Below are positions 51,877-62,099 of a stretch of DNA of 64,000 nt, in pieces (within the stretch, counting starts at the first letter, position 1; every line of letters begins with the position of its first letter). A program made the translations under genes and the position numbers. The notes beneath the pieces are model-generated. The model made no database searches, was not told the origin of the DNA, and saw nothing but the letters and a program-made list of their open reading frames with translations. The stretch lies in NCBI RefSeq assembly GCF_003326015.1, contig NZ_CP023860.1, forward strand, positions 1,488,001 through 1,552,000, in the 5' to 3' direction. This stretch comes from Candidatus Thioglobus sp. NP1 (GTDB lineage Bacteria > Pseudomonadota > Gammaproteobacteria > PS1 > Pseudothioglobaceae).

Positions 51877-52410
51877 TTAAGTTTTCTCCACTTGAGAAAA
51901 CTCTAGCTCAACTGCGGTAGTCCTTCCAAAAATTAAAACTTCAACCGTTAGTAAACTCTTTTCATAATTAACACTTTCAACAGTTCCATTAAATTCATTA
52001 AATGGTCCTTCAGTAACCAATACCTCTTCACCTGGTTGAAAAGCAACCTTAGGTTTAGGCTTATCGGCACCTTCTTGAACACGTGCAAAAATTCTATCTA
52101 CTTCTCTCTGCGAAATTGGAGAGGGCTTCCCTGACGATCCTCCTATAAAACCAATAACGTTAGTTGTATTTTTAACTAATAACCAACTTGGCTCTGTAAG
52201 CTCCATCTTAATAAGCATGTAACCAGGGAAGAATTTACGTTCTGTTTCTTTTTTCTTACCACCCTTCAATTCAACTACCTGCTCAGTAGGGATAAGGATC
52301 TCAGATACAAGATCTTCAATTCCCTCTCTCACAACCGCCTCTTCAATGGCTACTTTAACTTTCGCTTCATAGCCACTTCTAGCGTGTATTACAAACCAAT
52401 TCTTAGACAT
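51877..52410 (-). CDS. nusG: Transcription termination/antitermination factor NusG
   Basis: Couples RNA polymerase to ribosomes and Rho. The 177-aa protein has the NGN domain (NWFVIHARSGYEAKVKVAIE; ERKFFPGYMLIKMEL; TNVIGFIGGSSGKPSPIS) and a C-terminal KOW domain (FQPGEEVLVTEGPFNEFNGT). It lies 12 bases after secE, the invariant bacterial pair. Confidence 0.97.
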   Translation of the reverse strand: MSKNWFVIHARSGYEAKVKVAIEEAVVREGIEDLVSEILIPTEQVVELKGGKKKETERKFFPGYMLIKMELTEPSWLLVKNTTNVIGFIGGSSGKPSPISQREVDRIFARVQEGADKPKPKVAFQPGEEVLVTEGPFNEFNGTVESVNYEKSLLTVEVLIFGRTTAVELEFSQVEKT

Positions 52411-52422
52411 AAAATCCTTAAC

Positions 52423-52806
52423 TTAAAATATGTTTATTGACGAAATTGATCCAACACCCCAAGTAAAAAATGCATCAACAATCCACAGAAAAATAGCAAC
52501 AATAACAACTGCAATCATAATTATTCCAGTTGTCTTCGCAGTCTCCTGACGGGTTGGCCAGACTACTTTTCTTAACTCAATTCTGGTTTCTTTTAAAAAA
52601 TGAAGAAAACGTTCACCTTGAGCAGATTTGATAAAGATTACTCCAGCAATTCCAAACAGTACAAGTGTAACAATAACATTAGTAAGCGTATTAAAAGCAA
52701 GTGGGTTTGAATAATATAAATAAAGCGTTGCTATAACAACAGCAATAGCTACATATGTTTTCCACTTATCAGATACACTCTTTAAATTTTCTATTTCCTT
52801 AGCCAC
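52423..52806 (-). CDS. secE: Protein translocase subunit SecE
   Basis: Essential clamp subunit of the SecYEG channel. The 127-aa, three-span E. coli-type form is present: two N-terminal spans (VAIAVVIATLYLYYS; LTNVIVTLVLFGIAGVIFI), then the conserved amphipathic region FLKETRIELRKVVWPTRQET and the last span. The start is GTG (52804-52806 reads CAC on the plus strand). It follows tRNA-Trp by 15 bases and precedes nusG. Confidence 0.94.
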   Translation of the reverse strand: MAKEIENLKSVSDKWKTYVAIAVVIATLYLYYSNPLAFNTLTNVIVTLVLFGIAGVIFIKSAQGERFLHFLKETRIELRKVVWPTRQETAKTTGIIMIAVVIVAIFLWIVDAFFTWGVGSISSINIF

Positions 52807-52821
52807 ATATTTCCTTTAATT

Positions 52822-52897
52822 TGGCAGGCAAGGAGGGACTCGAACCCCCAACCAATGGTTTTGGAGACCACTACTCTACCAATTGAGCCACTTGCCT
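52822..52897 (-). tRNA. tRNA-Trp (CCA)
   Basis: A 76-base cloverleaf with encoded 3' CCA. The acceptor stem pairs AGGCAAG with CTTGCCT, the anticodon loop is CTCCAAA (anticodon CCA at 52864-52862), and the T-arm contains GGTTCGAGTCC. It lies between the tuf terminator and secE, the same place as in E. coli relatives. Confidence 0.95.
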
Positions 52898-52911
52898 AAA
52901 TATCAAATCCT

Positions 52912-52943
52912 AAATAAAAATAGCTACCCATAAAGAGTAGCTA
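52912..52943 (-). terminator. Terminator after tuf
   Basis: A 7-bp stem TAGCTAC/GTAGCTA (52921-52927 with 52937-52943) with a 9-base loop is followed on the minus strand by TTTTTATTT. It lies 16 bases after the tuf stop and before tRNA-Trp, separating the tRNA-tuf unit from secE-nusG. Confidence 0.7.
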
Positions 52944-52958
52944 AAAACCATAATAAAT

Positions 52959-54149
52959 TTAACTCGTAATTTTTGAGACGACGCCGGCACCTACCGTTCG
53001 GCCACCTTCTCTAATTGCAAATCTTAATCCTTCTTCCATTGCAATTGGAGCCAGTAACTCGACTACCATCTTAACATTATCACCTGGCATAACCATTTCA
53101 GTACCTGATGGCAACTCTACAGCACCAGTTACATCCGTTGTTCTAAAGTAGAACTGTGGACGATAATTGTTAAAGAATGGCGTATGACGTCCACCTTCTT
53201 CCTTACTTAATATATATACTTCAGCTTCAAACTTAGTATGTGGGTTGATCGTGCCTTTCTTAGCTAATACTTGACCACGCTCAACTTCTTCACGCTTAGT
53301 ACCACGAAGCAAAACACCAACGTTATCACCTGCTTCACCTGAATCAAGTAACTTTCTGAACATTTCAACACCAGTACAAGTAGTCAACTGCGTATCTTTA
53401 ATACCAACGATCTCAATTTCATCACCAACATTAACAACACCACGTTCAATACGACCTGTTACAACAGTTCCACGACCTGAGATTGAGAACACGTCCTCAA
53501 TTGGCATTAGGAAGGTTTTATCAGTATCACGCTCTGGCGTTGGGATGTATGTATCTAGTGCTTCAACTAGTTTAACAATAGATGGCACACCGATATCAGA
53601 TGTATCGCCCTCTAGTGCTTTCAAAGCTGAACCAAAAATCACCGGTGTGTCATCACCTGGGAACTCATATTCAGTCAAAAGTTCACGGATTTCCATTTCA
53701 ACAAGCTCTACTAGTTCTTCATCATCAACCATATCAGCTTTATTCATATAAACAACGATGTAAGGAACACCAACTTGACGAGACAATAGAATGTGCTCAC
53801 GCGTTTGAGCCATTGGTCCATCAGTTGCAGCAATTACAATAATAGCGCCGTCCATTTGTGCGGCACCGGTAATCATATTCTTAACATAGTCAGCGTGTCC
53901 TGGGCAGTCAACATGAGCGTAGTGACGAGCATTTGACTCATATTCTACGTGCGCTGTTGAAATGGTAATACCACGCTCTCTTTCTTCAGGCGCGTTATCA
54001 ATATCGGCATAATCCTTGAACTCACCGCCTTGAGCTTCAGCCATAACCTTAGTAAGGGCTGCTGTTAAAGTAGTTTTTCCATGGTCAACGTGACCAATTG
54101 TTCCCACATTCACGTGTGGTTTGGTTCTTTCAAATTTTTCTTTTGCCAT
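52959..54149 (-). CDS. tuf: Elongation factor Tu
   Basis: GTPase that delivers aminoacyl-tRNA to the ribosome. The ATG at 54149 gives 396 aa beginning [19 protein letters not shown]; the eight residues encoded further upstream are not conserved. G motifs: [22 protein letters not shown] and the GSALKAL block. Domain 2 and 3 features include [13 protein letters not shown] and the kirromycin/tRNA interface. G+C and codon bias are higher than in neighbours, as expected for very high expression. It is co-transcribed with three upstream tRNAs. Confidence 0.97.
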   Translation of the reverse strand: MAKEKFERTKPHVNVGTIGHVDHGKTTLTAALTKVMAEAQGGEFKDYADIDNAPEERERGITISTAHVEYESNARHYAHVDCPGHADYVKNMITGAAQMDGAIIVIAATDGPMAQTREHILLSRQVGVPYIVVYMNKADMVDDEELVELVEMEIRELLTEYEFPGDDTPVIFGSALKALEGDTSDIGVPSIVKLVEALDTYIPTPERDTDKTFLMPIEDVFSISGRGTVVTGRIERGVVNVGDEIEIVGIKDTQLTTCTGVEMFRKLLDSGEAGDNVGVLLRGTKREEVERGQVLAKKGTINPHTKFEAEVYILSKEEGGRHTPFFNNYRPQFYFRTTDVTGAVELPSGTEMVMPGDNVKMVVELLAPIAMEEGLRFAIREGGRTVGAGVVSKITS

Positions 54150-54180
54150 TTCTAATCCCCTATATACATTCAAATTAAAG

Positions 54181-54256
<76 letters not shown>

Positions 54257-54271
54257 ACAGTCCTAACCACA

Positions 54272-54345
54272 TGGAGCGGGTGATGGGAATCGAACCCACC
54301 TCATTAGCTTGGAAGGCTAAGGTAATACCAATATACGACACCCGC
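54272..54345 (-). tRNA. tRNA-Gly (TCC)
   Basis: A 74-base cloverleaf with encoded CCA. The acceptor stem is GCGGGTG/CACCCGC, the anticodon stem-loop TTAGC-CTTCCAA-GCTAA gives anticodon TCC, and the T-arm has GGTTCGATTCC. It lies between tRNA-Tyr and tRNA-Thr, as in the E. coli tufB operon. Confidence 0.95.
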
Positions 54346-54368
54346 AATTTCCTATTCATATGTTTCAC

Positions 54369-54453
54369 TGGTGGAGGGAGTTGGATTCGAACCAACGTAC
54401 TCAGAGAGAACGGATTTACAGTCCGTCGCCTTTAACCACTCGGCCACCCCTCC
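54369..54453 (-). tRNA. tRNA-Tyr (GTA)
   Basis: An 85-base class II tRNA with a long variable arm and encoded CCA. The acceptor pairs GGAGGGG with TCCCTCC (one G-U), and the anticodon stem-loop ACGGA-CTGTAAA-TCCGT gives GTA. It is the first gene of the tRNA-tuf transcript. Confidence 0.95.
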
Positions 54454-54469
54454 AAAAAAACAATGGGAC

Positions 54470-54498
54470 ATTATCCCATAACTATGTTTGCTTAGCAA
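54470..54498 (-). promoter_or_regulatory. Promoter of the tRNA-Tyr-Gly-Thr-tuf operon
   Basis: On the minus strand TTGCTA (54498-54493) and GATAAT (54475-54470) are separated by exactly 17 bases, followed by a GC-containing discriminator (GTCCCA) and then the tRNA-Tyr 5' end. An inverted repeat TGGGA/TCCCA overlaps the -10. The discriminator fits a stringently controlled stable-RNA promoter. Confidence 0.7.
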
Positions 54499-54533
54499 GG
54501 ATAAAATAGCCTAAATTAAGGGTTATTCGAAGA

Positions 54534-55757
54534 TTATTTTAGACGTGCCACACCACTCTTAACTGCAGCATCAAATATAGCTTTTGGTATAGTTTCTATT
54601 AACCGGTGATCAAAGGGTTTTGGTATGAAATAATCTTTACCAAATTTAAGCTCCTTAACTTGATAGATTTTCAATAAAGATTCAGGAACAGGTAACTTAG
54701 CTAAATCTTTAAGCGCATAAACAGCGGCAATCTTCATTTCTGTATTAATAATTCTAGAATTAGCATCCAGTGCGCCTCTAAAAATATAAGGAAACCCAAG
54801 TACATTATTTACCTGATTAGGATAATCACTTCGACCAGTGGCCATCAATACGTCATCCCTACACTCATAAACGTCAGCTGGAGAAATTTCTGGATCAGGG
54901 TTAGATAAAGCAAAAATTATTGGTCTTTTACCCATTGATTTAATCATTTCCTGTGTAACAAGATTTCCTCTTGCAACCCCAATTAAAACATCCGAACCAT
55001 CAATAGCTTCTTCTAATGTTTTTTTATTAGTATCAATTGCAAAATCAATTTTTTCTTTACTTAGATTTTTACTATTTTTTGATACAACGCCATTTCGATC
55101 TACCAAAAGAATATTTTCCTTATTAAAACCTAATTCAATTAATAGTTTTAGGGTTGCAATCCCAGCAGAGCCGGCACCAGCACATACTATCTTGACTGAT
55201 TCAATATTTTTTTCCTGAATCTCAAGTGCGTTCAACAGTCCAGCAGCAACAATTACAGCAGTTCCATGCTGATCATCATGAAAAACTGGAATATCCAATT
55301 CCTCAATCAATCGCTTCTCAATTTCAAAACATCTTGGTGCTGAAATGTCTTCTAAGTTAATGCCTCCAAAGGTAGGCGCTATATTCTTAATTGTATTAAC
55401 AATTTCATCAACATCCTGAGTATCAAGCTCAATATTAAAAACATCAATGCCAGCAAACCGTTTAAATAAAACAGCCTTTCCCTCCATAACAGGTTTTGCC
55501 GCCAAGGGGCCAACATTGCCTAAGCCTAAAACTGCTGAACCATCACTAATTACTGCTACTAAATTGCCTTTAATTGTGTAATCATTCACTGCACTTGGAT
55601 TTTTAACGATTTCTCTAACAGGAGCCGCTACTCCTGGACTGTATGCTAGACTGAGTTCTTTTTCAGTATCAAGTTTTTTATGAGAGGAGACCTCAATCTT
55701 TCCTGGTCTGCCTTCACGGTGATAATCTAAAGCTTCCTCATGAAGATTTTGAGACAT
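54534..55757 (-). CDS. Malic enzyme (malate dehydrogenase, decarboxylating)
   Basis: Converts malate to pyruvate and CO2 with NAD(P)+. At 407 aa it has only the malic enzyme domains and lacks the C-terminal phosphotransacetylase-like domain of E. coli MaeB (759 aa). Family blocks are [68 protein letters not shown] for nucleotide binding and [14 protein letters not shown]. Cofactor preference is not evident. It follows mdh by 39 bases, so malate made by the TCA operon can be drawn off to pyruvate. Confidence 0.9.
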   Translation of the reverse strand: MSQNLHEEALDYHREGRPGKIEVSSHKKLDTEKELSLAYSPGVAAPVREIVKNPSAVNDYTIKGNLVAVISDGSAVLGLGNVGPLAAKPVMEGKAVLFKRFAGIDVFNIELDTQDVDEIVNTIKNIAPTFGGINLEDISAPRCFEIEKRLIEELDIPVFHDDQHGTAVIVAAGLLNALEIQEKNIESVKIVCAGAGSAGIATLKLLIELGFNKENILLVDRNGVVSKNSKNLSKEKIDFAIDTNKKTLEEAIDGSDVLIGVARGNLVTQEMIKSMGKRPIIFALSNPDPEISPADVYECRDDVLMATGRSDYPNQVNNVLGFPYIFRGALDANSRIINTEMKIAAVYALKDLAKLPVPESLLKIYQVKELKFGKDYFIPKPFDHRLIETIPKAIFDAAVKSGVARLK

Positions 55758-55796
55758 TTAATTCCTTGTATTTAAAAACTGAAAATTGAATTTATA

Positions 55797-56729
55797 TTAA
55801 TTGATAAAATCTTCACCAATCGAAATATCAGTTTTAAGGGTACTAATAGCTGCATTGAGAGTTGCCTCTTCGAAGTCAGAAAGATCTCCATAACTAAGTA
55901 TTTTTTCAACGCCATTTTTTCCTAAAAGCACTGGTTGAGCAAAAAAACGAGCTTTATCTCCAGAGCCTTCAACATATGTGCATTCAATAATATCTTGTTC
56001 ACCATTTAGTGCACGAACAAGTGATAAACCAAACTGTGCAGCTGCTTGTCCCATTGAAAGGGTCGCAGAACCACCACCTGCCTTAGCCTCAACAACCTCA
56101 GTACCAGCATTCTGAATGCGCTTTGTCATTGACGCTGCCTCATCCTCAGTAAATTCAAAACCAGATTGTGATAATAATGGGAGTATGGTAATACCCGAAT
56201 GGCCACCAATGACTGGAATATTAAGATCTTCAGGTCTAACACCATTAACTTCGGCAACAAAAGTATTAGAACGAATAATATCAAGCGTTGTAATCCCAAA
56301 CAATCGCGCTGGATCATACACCCCTTTTTGTTTTAATACTTCTGCAGCAATAGCAACTGTTGTATTTACTGGATTTGTAATGATTCCAATTAACGCTTTT
56401 GGACAAATATCTGCACAAACTGAAACTAGATTTTTGACAATTCCTGCATTAATATTAAAAAGATCAGAGCGCTCCATTCCTGGCTTTCTAGCGACTCCAG
56501 CTGAAATTAAAACGATATCTGCATCAATTAATGCAGGTGCTGGATCTTCACCAGCAAAACCAGTAACTTTTACTGCAGTTGGAATATGACTTAAGTCTGC
56601 TGCAACTCCTGGAGTTACAGGTGCAATATCATATAATGATAATTCAGTCCCATTTGGTAACTGTGTTTTTAATAATAAACCCAACGCTTGGCCAATTCCA
56701 CCAGCTGCGCCTAATACTGCAACTTTCAT
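55797..56729 (-). CDS. mdh: Malate dehydrogenase
   Basis: NAD-dependent oxidation of malate to oxaloacetate. The 310-aa protein closely follows E. coli Mdh: [20 protein letters not shown] (Rossmann motif), [40 protein letters not shown] with the substrate arginines, [16 protein letters not shown] and the catalytic [16 protein letters not shown]. It is of the short gammaproteobacterial/mitochondrial type rather than the lactate-dehydrogenase-like type. It lies 39 bases downstream of sdhB. Confidence 0.95.
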   Translation of the reverse strand: MKVAVLGAAGGIGQALGLLLKTQLPNGTELSLYDIAPVTPGVAADLSHIPTAVKVTGFAGEDPAPALIDADIVLISAGVARKPGMERSDLFNINAGIVKNLVSVCADICPKALIGIITNPVNTTVAIAAEVLKQKGVYDPARLFGITTLDIIRSNTFVAEVNGVRPEDLNIPVIGGHSGITILPLLSQSGFEFTEDEAASMTKRIQNAGTEVVEAKAGGGSATLSMGQAAAQFGLSLVRALNGEQDIIECTYVEGSGDKARFFAQPVLLGKNGVEKILSYGDLSDFEEATLNAAISTLKTDISIGEDFIN

Positions 56730-56768
56730 AATAACTCCTTATAAATAAAACTTAATAAATACATGAAT

Positions 56769-57491
56769 TCACAGTAGTCTATTCATTGTAGCAATATTTT
56801 TTACTGAAATTTCTTTTGGACATACGACTTCACAATGGCGATGATTAGAACAACTACCAAAACCCTCTTCTTCCATCTGATTAATCATCCTTTGTGCTCG
56901 AGTTTTGCTCTCAATTTTGCCTTGTGGTAACTGTTCAAAATGGTTAATCTTTGCAGCAATAAAAAGACTTGCTGAGGCATTTGGACATACTGCAACACAG
57001 GCCCCACAACCAATACAGGTTGCAGAATCAAAGGCACAATCTGCATCATCTTTATTGACCAGTATTGAATTAGCCTCTGGAGAGGAGCCAACTGAAACAG
57101 AAATAAATCCACCAGATTGAATTATTCGATCAAACGCATCTCGCTTAACAGCCAGGTCCTTGACTATTGGAAAGCTTTTTGCACGCCATGGCTCAATCCA
57201 AAGTTCACGCTGATTTGCATAATCCCTCATGTAAAGCTGACATGTTGTTGTGGCTTTTTTTTCTCCATGTGGGTGACCATTTATTACTAATGAACATGTC
57301 CCACAAATACCTTCTCTGCAATCATAATCAAAAATAATACAATCCTCACCCTTATCAATTAGCTGTTCATTTAATTGATCAAGCATTTCTAGAAACGACG
57401 TATCACTATCAATATCGTTAATCTCATAGGTAAAAAATTTACCAGCACTTTGAGTATTTTTTTGGCGCCAAATATGGAGAGTAAAATTCAT
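56769..57491 (-). CDS. sdhB: Succinate dehydrogenase/fumarate reductase iron-sulfur subunit
   Basis: Electron-transfer subunit of complex II, 240 aa. The [2Fe-2S] ligands are in [20 protein letters not shown] and the following TTTC (Cys58, 63, 66, 84). The [4Fe-4S] set is [12 protein letters not shown] (Cys159, 162, 165, 169), and the [3Fe-4S] set is [16 protein letters not shown] (Cys214, 220, 224). [14 protein letters not shown] and the SNHRHCE segment resemble the single-anchor complex II of Bacteroidota, Campylobacterota and Actinomycetota more than E. coli SdhB. The start overlaps the sdhA stop by four bases. Direction (succinate oxidation or fumarate reduction) cannot be read from sequence. 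Confidence 0.92.
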   Translation of the reverse strand: MNFTLHIWRQKNTQSAGKFFTYEINDIDSDTSFLEMLDQLNEQLIDKGEDCIIFDYDCREGICGTCSLVINGHPHGEKKATTTCQLYMRDYANQRELWIEPWRAKSFPIVKDLAVKRDAFDRIIQSGGFISVSVGSSPEANSILVNKDDADCAFDSATCIGCGACVAVCPNASASLFIAAKINHFEQLPQGKIESKTRAQRMINQMEEEGFGSCSNHRHCEVVCPKEISVKNIATMNRLL

Positions 57492-59416
57492 TTATAGTCC
57501 CTATATGTTGGCTTTATAAACTCAAAATCAAGATGCTCTTTATGGAGAACTGGTCCATCATCATTAAATTCCCAAGCAGCAACATAACCATAATTCTCAT
57601 CATCTCTCATTGCATCACCACTTTCGGCTAAATATTCAAGACGTGCATGTGCGCCACAAGACTCTTCACGATCAAGAGCATCAACGCACATTAAATGTCC
57701 AAGCTCTATAAAGTCAGCAACCCTTCCTGCTTTTTCTAAGGTTTGGTTAAAGTCACTTTCTGAGCCAGTGACTTTAATGCTATTCCAAAATAATTTTTTA
57801 AGGTCATTAATATCTTTTATTGCAGCTTCAAGAGAATCTTTATCTCTAGCCATGCCGCAAGTAGTCCATAAAATACTTCCAATTTTTTTATGGAAATAAT
57901 CAGGGGAGTATTCTGGTTTTGGTGCATTCATTAACTTTTCAATTCGAGTTTTAACAGTATCGATTGTTGTAATAACCTCTGGATGATCTAGATCAATCTC
58001 TTCAAATTTACTACGAGCCAAATAATTTGCTACAGTCTGAGGAGCAATAAAATAACCATCTGCCAAACCTTGCATTAATGCTGAAGCTCCTAAACGATTG
58101 GCCCCATGATCTGAAAAGTTAGCCTCACCACATGCAAACAATCCATTTATAGAAGTCATTAAATTATAATCGACCCACAAACCACCCATAGTATAGTGGG
58201 GTGCTGGGTAAATTTTCATTGGCACTTCATATGGATTTTCACCAGTAATACTTTTATACATATCAAACAAATTACCATATTTTTCTTTTACTTTTTCAAT
58301 TCCTATTTTTTCAATAACGGAAGAAAAATCAAGATAGACTCCTAATCTCTGATTATTGAATAAGGAGCCCACTCCTCTGCCTTCGTCACAAATACCTTTA
58401 AGTGCTCTTGATGCTATATCTCTTGGAACAAGATTAGCAAATGCAGGGTACATTCTCTCAAGAAAATAATCTCTATCTTGCTCTTGAATGTCATTCGGAT
58501 TTTTATCACAATCTTCTGTATTTTTTGGTGACCAAATTCGCCCATCATTTCGAAGTGATTCACTCATCAATGTTAATTTTGACTGGCTATCACCAGTTGG
58601 AGGAACACAAGTTGGATGAATCTGAGTAAAACTAGGATTTGCAAAGTAGGCTCCGTTCTTAAAAGCTCTCCAAGTTGCAGAGGTGTTACAACCCATTGCA
58701 TTAGTTGAGAGATAGTAGGCATTACTGTAACCTCCGGTACAGAGCACAACACAGTCAGCAACATGTGCTGAAATTTCTCCACTTACTAAATTTCGAACGA
58801 CAACACCACGAGCCTTTCCATCAATAATAATCATCTCTAACATTTCAGATCTTGACTGATGCGTTACTCTTCCTGAGGCTATTTCTTTACTCATTGAACT
58901 ATACGCACCCAATAAAAGCTGCTGTCCCGTTTGCCCACGAGCATAAAAAGTTCTTGAAACTTGGGTCCCCCCAAAAGATCTGTTAGCTAGATAACCACTA
59001 TACTCTCTAGCAAAAGGGACTCCCTGCGAAACAGCTTGATCAATAATATTACAACTCAATTGCGCTAGACGATAAATATTTGACTCTCTTGCTCTAAAAT
59101 CTCCACCCTTTATCGTATCGTAAAAAAGTCGCCATGTACTATCACCATCATTTTGATAATTTTTACTCGCATTCACACCGCCTTGAGCTGCTATGGAATG
59201 GGCTCTTCGAGGGCTATCATTGTAGCAAAAGGATTTAATATTATAGCCAGCCTCTCCAAGCGTTGCACATAATGAAGCTCCAGCTAAACCAGTTCCTATA
59301 ACAATAATTTTATATTTTTTTCTATTTTGAGGTGCAATCAGTGCAAGATCAAATTTATGCTTATCCCACCTATTTTCAAGGGGCCCTGATGGTACATTTG
59401 GATTAAAATTTTGCAT
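57488..59416 (-). CDS. sdhA: Succinate dehydrogenase/fumarate reductase flavoprotein subunit
   Basis: Catalytic FAD subunit of complex II, 642 aa, longer than E. coli SdhA (588). The FAD-binding N-terminus is [20 protein letters not shown], and the covalent flavin His lies in [20 protein letters not shown]. Substrate-site blocks are [40 protein letters not shown] and [20 protein letters not shown]. The extra length and the C-terminal [20 protein letters not shown] match the B. subtilis/Bacteroidota-type subgroup. It overlaps sdhC by 14 bases and sdhB by 4. Confidence 0.92.
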   Translation of the reverse strand: MQNFNPNVPSGPLENRWDKHKFDLALIAPQNRKKYKIIVIGTGLAGASLCATLGEAGYNIKSFCYNDSPRRAHSIAAQGGVNASKNYQNDGDSTWRLFYDTIKGGDFRARESNIYRLAQLSCNIIDQAVSQGVPFAREYSGYLANRSFGGTQVSRTFYARGQTGQQLLLGAYSSMSKEIASGRVTHQSRSEMLEMIIIDGKARGVVVRNLVSGEISAHVADCVVLCTGGYSNAYYLSTNAMGCNTSATWRAFKNGAYFANPSFTQIHPTCVPPTGDSQSKLTLMSESLRNDGRIWSPKNTEDCDKNPNDIQEQDRDYFLERMYPAFANLVPRDIASRALKGICDEGRGVGSLFNNQRLGVYLDFSSVIEKIGIEKVKEKYGNLFDMYKSITGENPYEVPMKIYPAPHYTMGGLWVDYNLMTSINGLFACGEANFSDHGANRLGASALMQGLADGYFIAPQTVANYLARSKFEEIDLDHPEVITTIDTVKTRIEKLMNAPKPEYSPDYFHKKIGSILWTTCGMARDKDSLEAAIKDINDLKKLFWNSIKVTGSESDFNQTLEKAGRVADFIELGHLMCVDALDREESCGAHARLEYLAESGDAMRDDENYGYVAAWEFNDDGPVLHKEHLDFEFIKPTYRDYK

Positions 59417-60011
59417 ACAGAATACCTATTGGAATTGAAGCATAGCCAGCCATAATCAGAATAACAATTATAAGCGCTGAACCTTTATATTGTTTACTGG
59501 AAACCCCTAAAGTTTGCAATACATTAGTAAGCCCATGATGTAAATGAGTTGATATCGCAATCATACCTAACCCATAAATAGCCCACATTAATGGCCTTTG
59601 AAAGATTGATTGCACTTCTGAATATAAATTAGCTGTATCTGTTGATAACATTTGCACACTATGTGTAATTATAAACGCCAGGATAATTGAAGCACCTGAC
59701 CAGGCAACTACCCTAGGGACAGCCTTAGGATAAGGTTTTTTATATCGATCACCTGAACTTTCATTGTTATTTAACTGCCTAGAAATTGCAACTGCAATAT
59801 GAAAAGCAAGAGTTATTGATAGTAAAGTTAGTAATATGGGATGAAAAATTGAGTTACTAAACCAAACATGAGTAGCTGTAAAAAAAGACTCACCAGCATG
59901 AAATGTAAGGGCACCAAAAAGATAGAGAATCAGGAAAAAAAACCAAAATAAACCTGCAATAGCCATCATTTTTTTTAAAAAAACAGTGCTATTTTTAGTA
60001 GAGATCATCAT
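59403..60011 (-). CDS. sdhC: Succinate dehydrogenase cytochrome b subunit (single anchor)
   Basis: Membrane anchor of complex II. With the ATG at 60011 (or the next at 60008) it has about 202 aa and five hydrophobic spans, beginning [20 protein letters not shown] and ending [18 protein letters not shown]. This is the fused cytochrome b558-type anchor, so no sdhD is needed or seen. Conserved histidines in [31 protein letters not shown] and STHLHHGL could ligate two haems. The start overlaps the preceding gene's stop by 17 bases, and an upstream extension to 60086 would lie wholly in that gene. Confidence 0.85.
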   Translation of the reverse strand: MMISTKNSTVFLKKMMAIAGLFWFFFLILYLFGALTFHAGESFFTATHVWFSNSIFHPILLTLLSITLAFHIAVAISRQLNNNESSGDRYKKPYPKAVPRVVAWSGASIILAFIITHSVQMLSTDTANLYSEVQSIFQRPLMWAIYGLGMIAISTHLHHGLTNVLQTLGVSSKQYKGSALIIVILIMAGYASIPIGILYAKF

Positions 60012-60477
60012 ATTCTTGTCGGGGTAAAAGATTTTCTTTTTTAATAGTTCTAACACAACTGTTATATCGCAAAATTGGATCAGCACAATGTTCTGGAGCC
60101 ATTTTTTCAGCTATTTCAAATTCAGCTATTGCCTCTTTAAAAGCACTATATGCGAATGACCTAGACATTGAGTGGTTGAGAAGACTTCTTGCTTGCCTCT
60201 CTAGAAAAATTCCAGTGTAATAATGACGCAAAAAATCAGAATCTAATCTTTTGATACTATCAGTAATTTTTTTATGATGAATTTTAGATTCACTTAGTCC
60301 CAGCTGATCAGTCAATGCAAGAATATAAATTACTAGGGTATCTTGATTATTCTTATCAACTGCAAATATATCCAAACATATACTTATAGCCATCTCTGGT
60401 TGGAGTAATGAGCGATATTGCTTAGCACGTTCCAAGACGTTTTCAATTGAATTTTTATCAATTGTATGGTACTTCAT
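59995..60477 (-). CDS. TPR-like protein of unknown function in the sdh operon
   Basis: A 160-aa soluble, helical protein starting MKYHTIDKNSIENVLERAKQ (ATG at 60477). The repeats ERAKQYRSLLQPEMAISICL, then DIFAVDKNNQDTLVIYILAL, and later AYSAFKEAIAEFEIAEKMAP, have the spacing and small/large alternation of tetratricopeptide repeats, about three units. No signal peptide or membrane span. It is the first gene of the sdhC-sdhA-sdhB-mdh-malic enzyme run and overlaps sdhC by 17 bases, so it is translationally linked to complex II. An assembly or scaffolding role is conceivable but unsupported by a known family here. Confidence 0.7.
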   Translation of the reverse strand: MKYHTIDKNSIENVLERAKQYRSLLQPEMAISICLDIFAVDKNNQDTLVIYILALTDQLGLSESKIHHKKITDSIKRLDSDFLRHYYTGIFLERQARSLLNHSMSRSFAYSAFKEAIAEFEIAEKMAPEHCADPILRYNSCVRTIKKENLLPRQEYDDLY

Positions 60478-60523
60478 ACTGTTCACCGAATAACAATAAT
60501 ACAAACCATTAAATAGGCTTTGT

Positions 60524-60529
60524 ATTATA
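60524..60529 (-). promoter_or_regulatory. Candidate -10 of the sdh operon
   Basis: Minus-strand TATAAT lies 47 bases before the first gene of the operon. No convincing -35 is seen, so the assignment is tentative. Confidence 0.35.
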
Positions 60530-60615
60530 TGCAAATAAAGCAGGAATTTTAGACTTTATTATCTATTCAAAAGGTGTTTTTTATATGTTGAAATGGATTT
60601 TTACAATAATTGAAA

Positions 60616-61956
60616 TTATATGTCTAAATAGGTTTCTAAGGAATCATCCAACGCCTCTAGCCATGGAGTATGGTGCGGAGGTGATTGAGTTCCAGTCATA
60701 AGTGAAGCGTGAGACTTATCTCTAAAAGTCATAATACCATCTTTTTTATTATGCTTCCAATCCATAAAAGTTTCATTAACTCCCTTAATATCAAAGTTGG
60801 GATAATCTGTATCGTCTATTAACATTTGAGTATAAGCACCCTGGAAATCAATCGCATATGCTACATCATCTTGCGCAGTCTCTCTTTCATGCCATTCTTT
60901 TGTGTGAGCTTGCATTTCATCAAAAGAAGGTAAGACTATTTTTTTAAGAATAACATCTCGAGCATACCAAGCTTGAGCATCAAACATATTGAAGGTATAC
61001 CATTGATCCTGCATACCTAGATACATAAGTTTTGGATTTTTCTCCCAGATAACTCCTTTATATAAATCTAACGGATATAGAATGTTATTAGTCTTGAGTC
61101 GAAGTGAATCGGGTAAAAATGGGAAATGATGAATATAGCCAGTACAAAGTATAATTGAGTCTACATCTTTTGAACTTCCATCTGCAAAATGAGCTGTATT
61201 TCCCTCAACTTTAGTTAATGCAGGCTTTTCCTCCCAATTTTCTGGCCAACCAAATCCCATCGGAGCACTGCGGTAACTACTAGTAATAGACTTAACACCA
61301 TATTTATAGCATTGAGAGCCAATATCCTCAGCAGAATAGCTACTTCCAATAACTAAAATATCTTGGCCTTTAAACTCAAGCGCATCTCTAAAATCATGGG
61401 CATGCAATATCCTTCCATTAAAGTGACTAAATCCCTCGTAATTAGGGACATTTGGAGTTGAAAAATGTCCTGAGGCTACAATTACATAATCAAATTCTTC
61501 ATCATAAACTTTATCATCAATAAGGTTGCTAGCCGTAACAGTAAATAATCCATTTTCTTCATCATAATCAACATTTTTTACAGCAGTGTTGAACCTAATT
61601 TTATCCCTAACATTAGCCTTCTTTACTCTTCCCTGAATATAGTCAAACAAGACTTCTCTTGGTGGGAAAGAAGCAATTGGATGACCAAAATGCTCCTCAA
61701 AATAATAATCAGCAAACTCTAAACACTCTTTTGGCCCATTAGACCATAGATAGCGATACATACTCCCATGAGCAATTTCACCATGCTGATCAAGTCCAGT
61801 TCGCCAGCTATAGTTCCATAATCCGCCCCAATTCTCTTGTTTTTCGAAGCAAACAATTTCTGGAACCTTAGCCCCTTTTTCTTCTGCCGACTTAAAAGCT
61901 CTTAACTGAGCTAAACCACTAGGACCAGCCCCAATTATTGCTACTTTCTTCTTCAT
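60616..61956 (-). CDS. tmm: Trimethylamine monooxygenase
   Basis: FAD/NADPH-dependent enzyme oxidising trimethylamine to trimethylamine N-oxide, giving marine bacteria nitrogen and energy from methylated amines. The 446-aa protein follows the characterised Methylocella/Roseobacter Tmm pattern throughout: FAD site GAGPSG (9-14), [29 protein letters not shown], the FMO-type [13 protein letters not shown] (179-191), NADPH site GSSYSAED (204-211), [20 protein letters not shown], and the ending [18 protein letters not shown] Shine-Dalgarno AAAGG precedes the ATG. It stands alone: TMAO demethylase (tdm), TMAO transporter (tmoXWV) and methylamine genes, its usual partners, are not within this window. 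Confidence 0.92.
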   Translation of the reverse strand: MKKKVAIIGAGPSGLAQLRAFKSAEEKGAKVPEIVCFEKQENWGGLWNYSWRTGLDQHGEIAHGSMYRYLWSNGPKECLEFADYYFEEHFGHPIASFPPREVLFDYIQGRVKKANVRDKIRFNTAVKNVDYDEENGLFTVTASNLIDDKVYDEEFDYVIVASGHFSTPNVPNYEGFSHFNGRILHAHDFRDALEFKGQDILVIGSSYSAEDIGSQCYKYGVKSITSSYRSAPMGFGWPENWEEKPALTKVEGNTAHFADGSSKDVDSIILCTGYIHHFPFLPDSLRLKTNNILYPLDLYKGVIWEKNPKLMYLGMQDQWYTFNMFDAQAWYARDVILKKIVLPSFDEMQAHTKEWHERETAQDDVAYAIDFQGAYTQMLIDDTDYPNFDIKGVNETFMDWKHNKKDGIMTFRDKSHASLMTGTQSPPHHTPWLEALDDSLETYLDI

Positions 61957-62061
61957 TACTTACCTTTTAAAATATTTAATGTTTTATTATAAATGAAACT
62001 ATCAGCTGATTTATCTTCAAAAAAGAAACTAGTCGTAAAGCAAAAAGGTGTATTACTAATT

Positions 62062-62096
62062 GTGGGAATATATGGTAGATAATGGTATAAAATGGT
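62062..62096 (+). promoter_or_regulatory. MraZ-type operator: four direct repeats at 10-bp spacing
   Basis: TGG(G/T) recurs at 62063, 62073, 62083 and 62093, one helical turn apart (TGGG once, TGGT three times). MraZ of E. coli binds TGGGN repeats separated by 5 bases, the same 10-bp period, upstream of its own gene. The last repeat ends only four bases before the mraZ ATG. TATAAA at 62086-62091 could be a -10, in which case transcription would start at about the initiation codon. Confidence 0.7.
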
Positions 62097-62099
62097 TTT

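Noticed and set aside
54150-54173. Eight-residue upstream extension of tuf
   Set aside because: EF-Tu starts [14 protein letters not shown] in the family; the upstream codons are leader.
56116-56589. 157-codon frame opposite mdh
   Set aside because: Shadow of the highly conserved mdh coding sequence; no ribosome-binding site or family signal.
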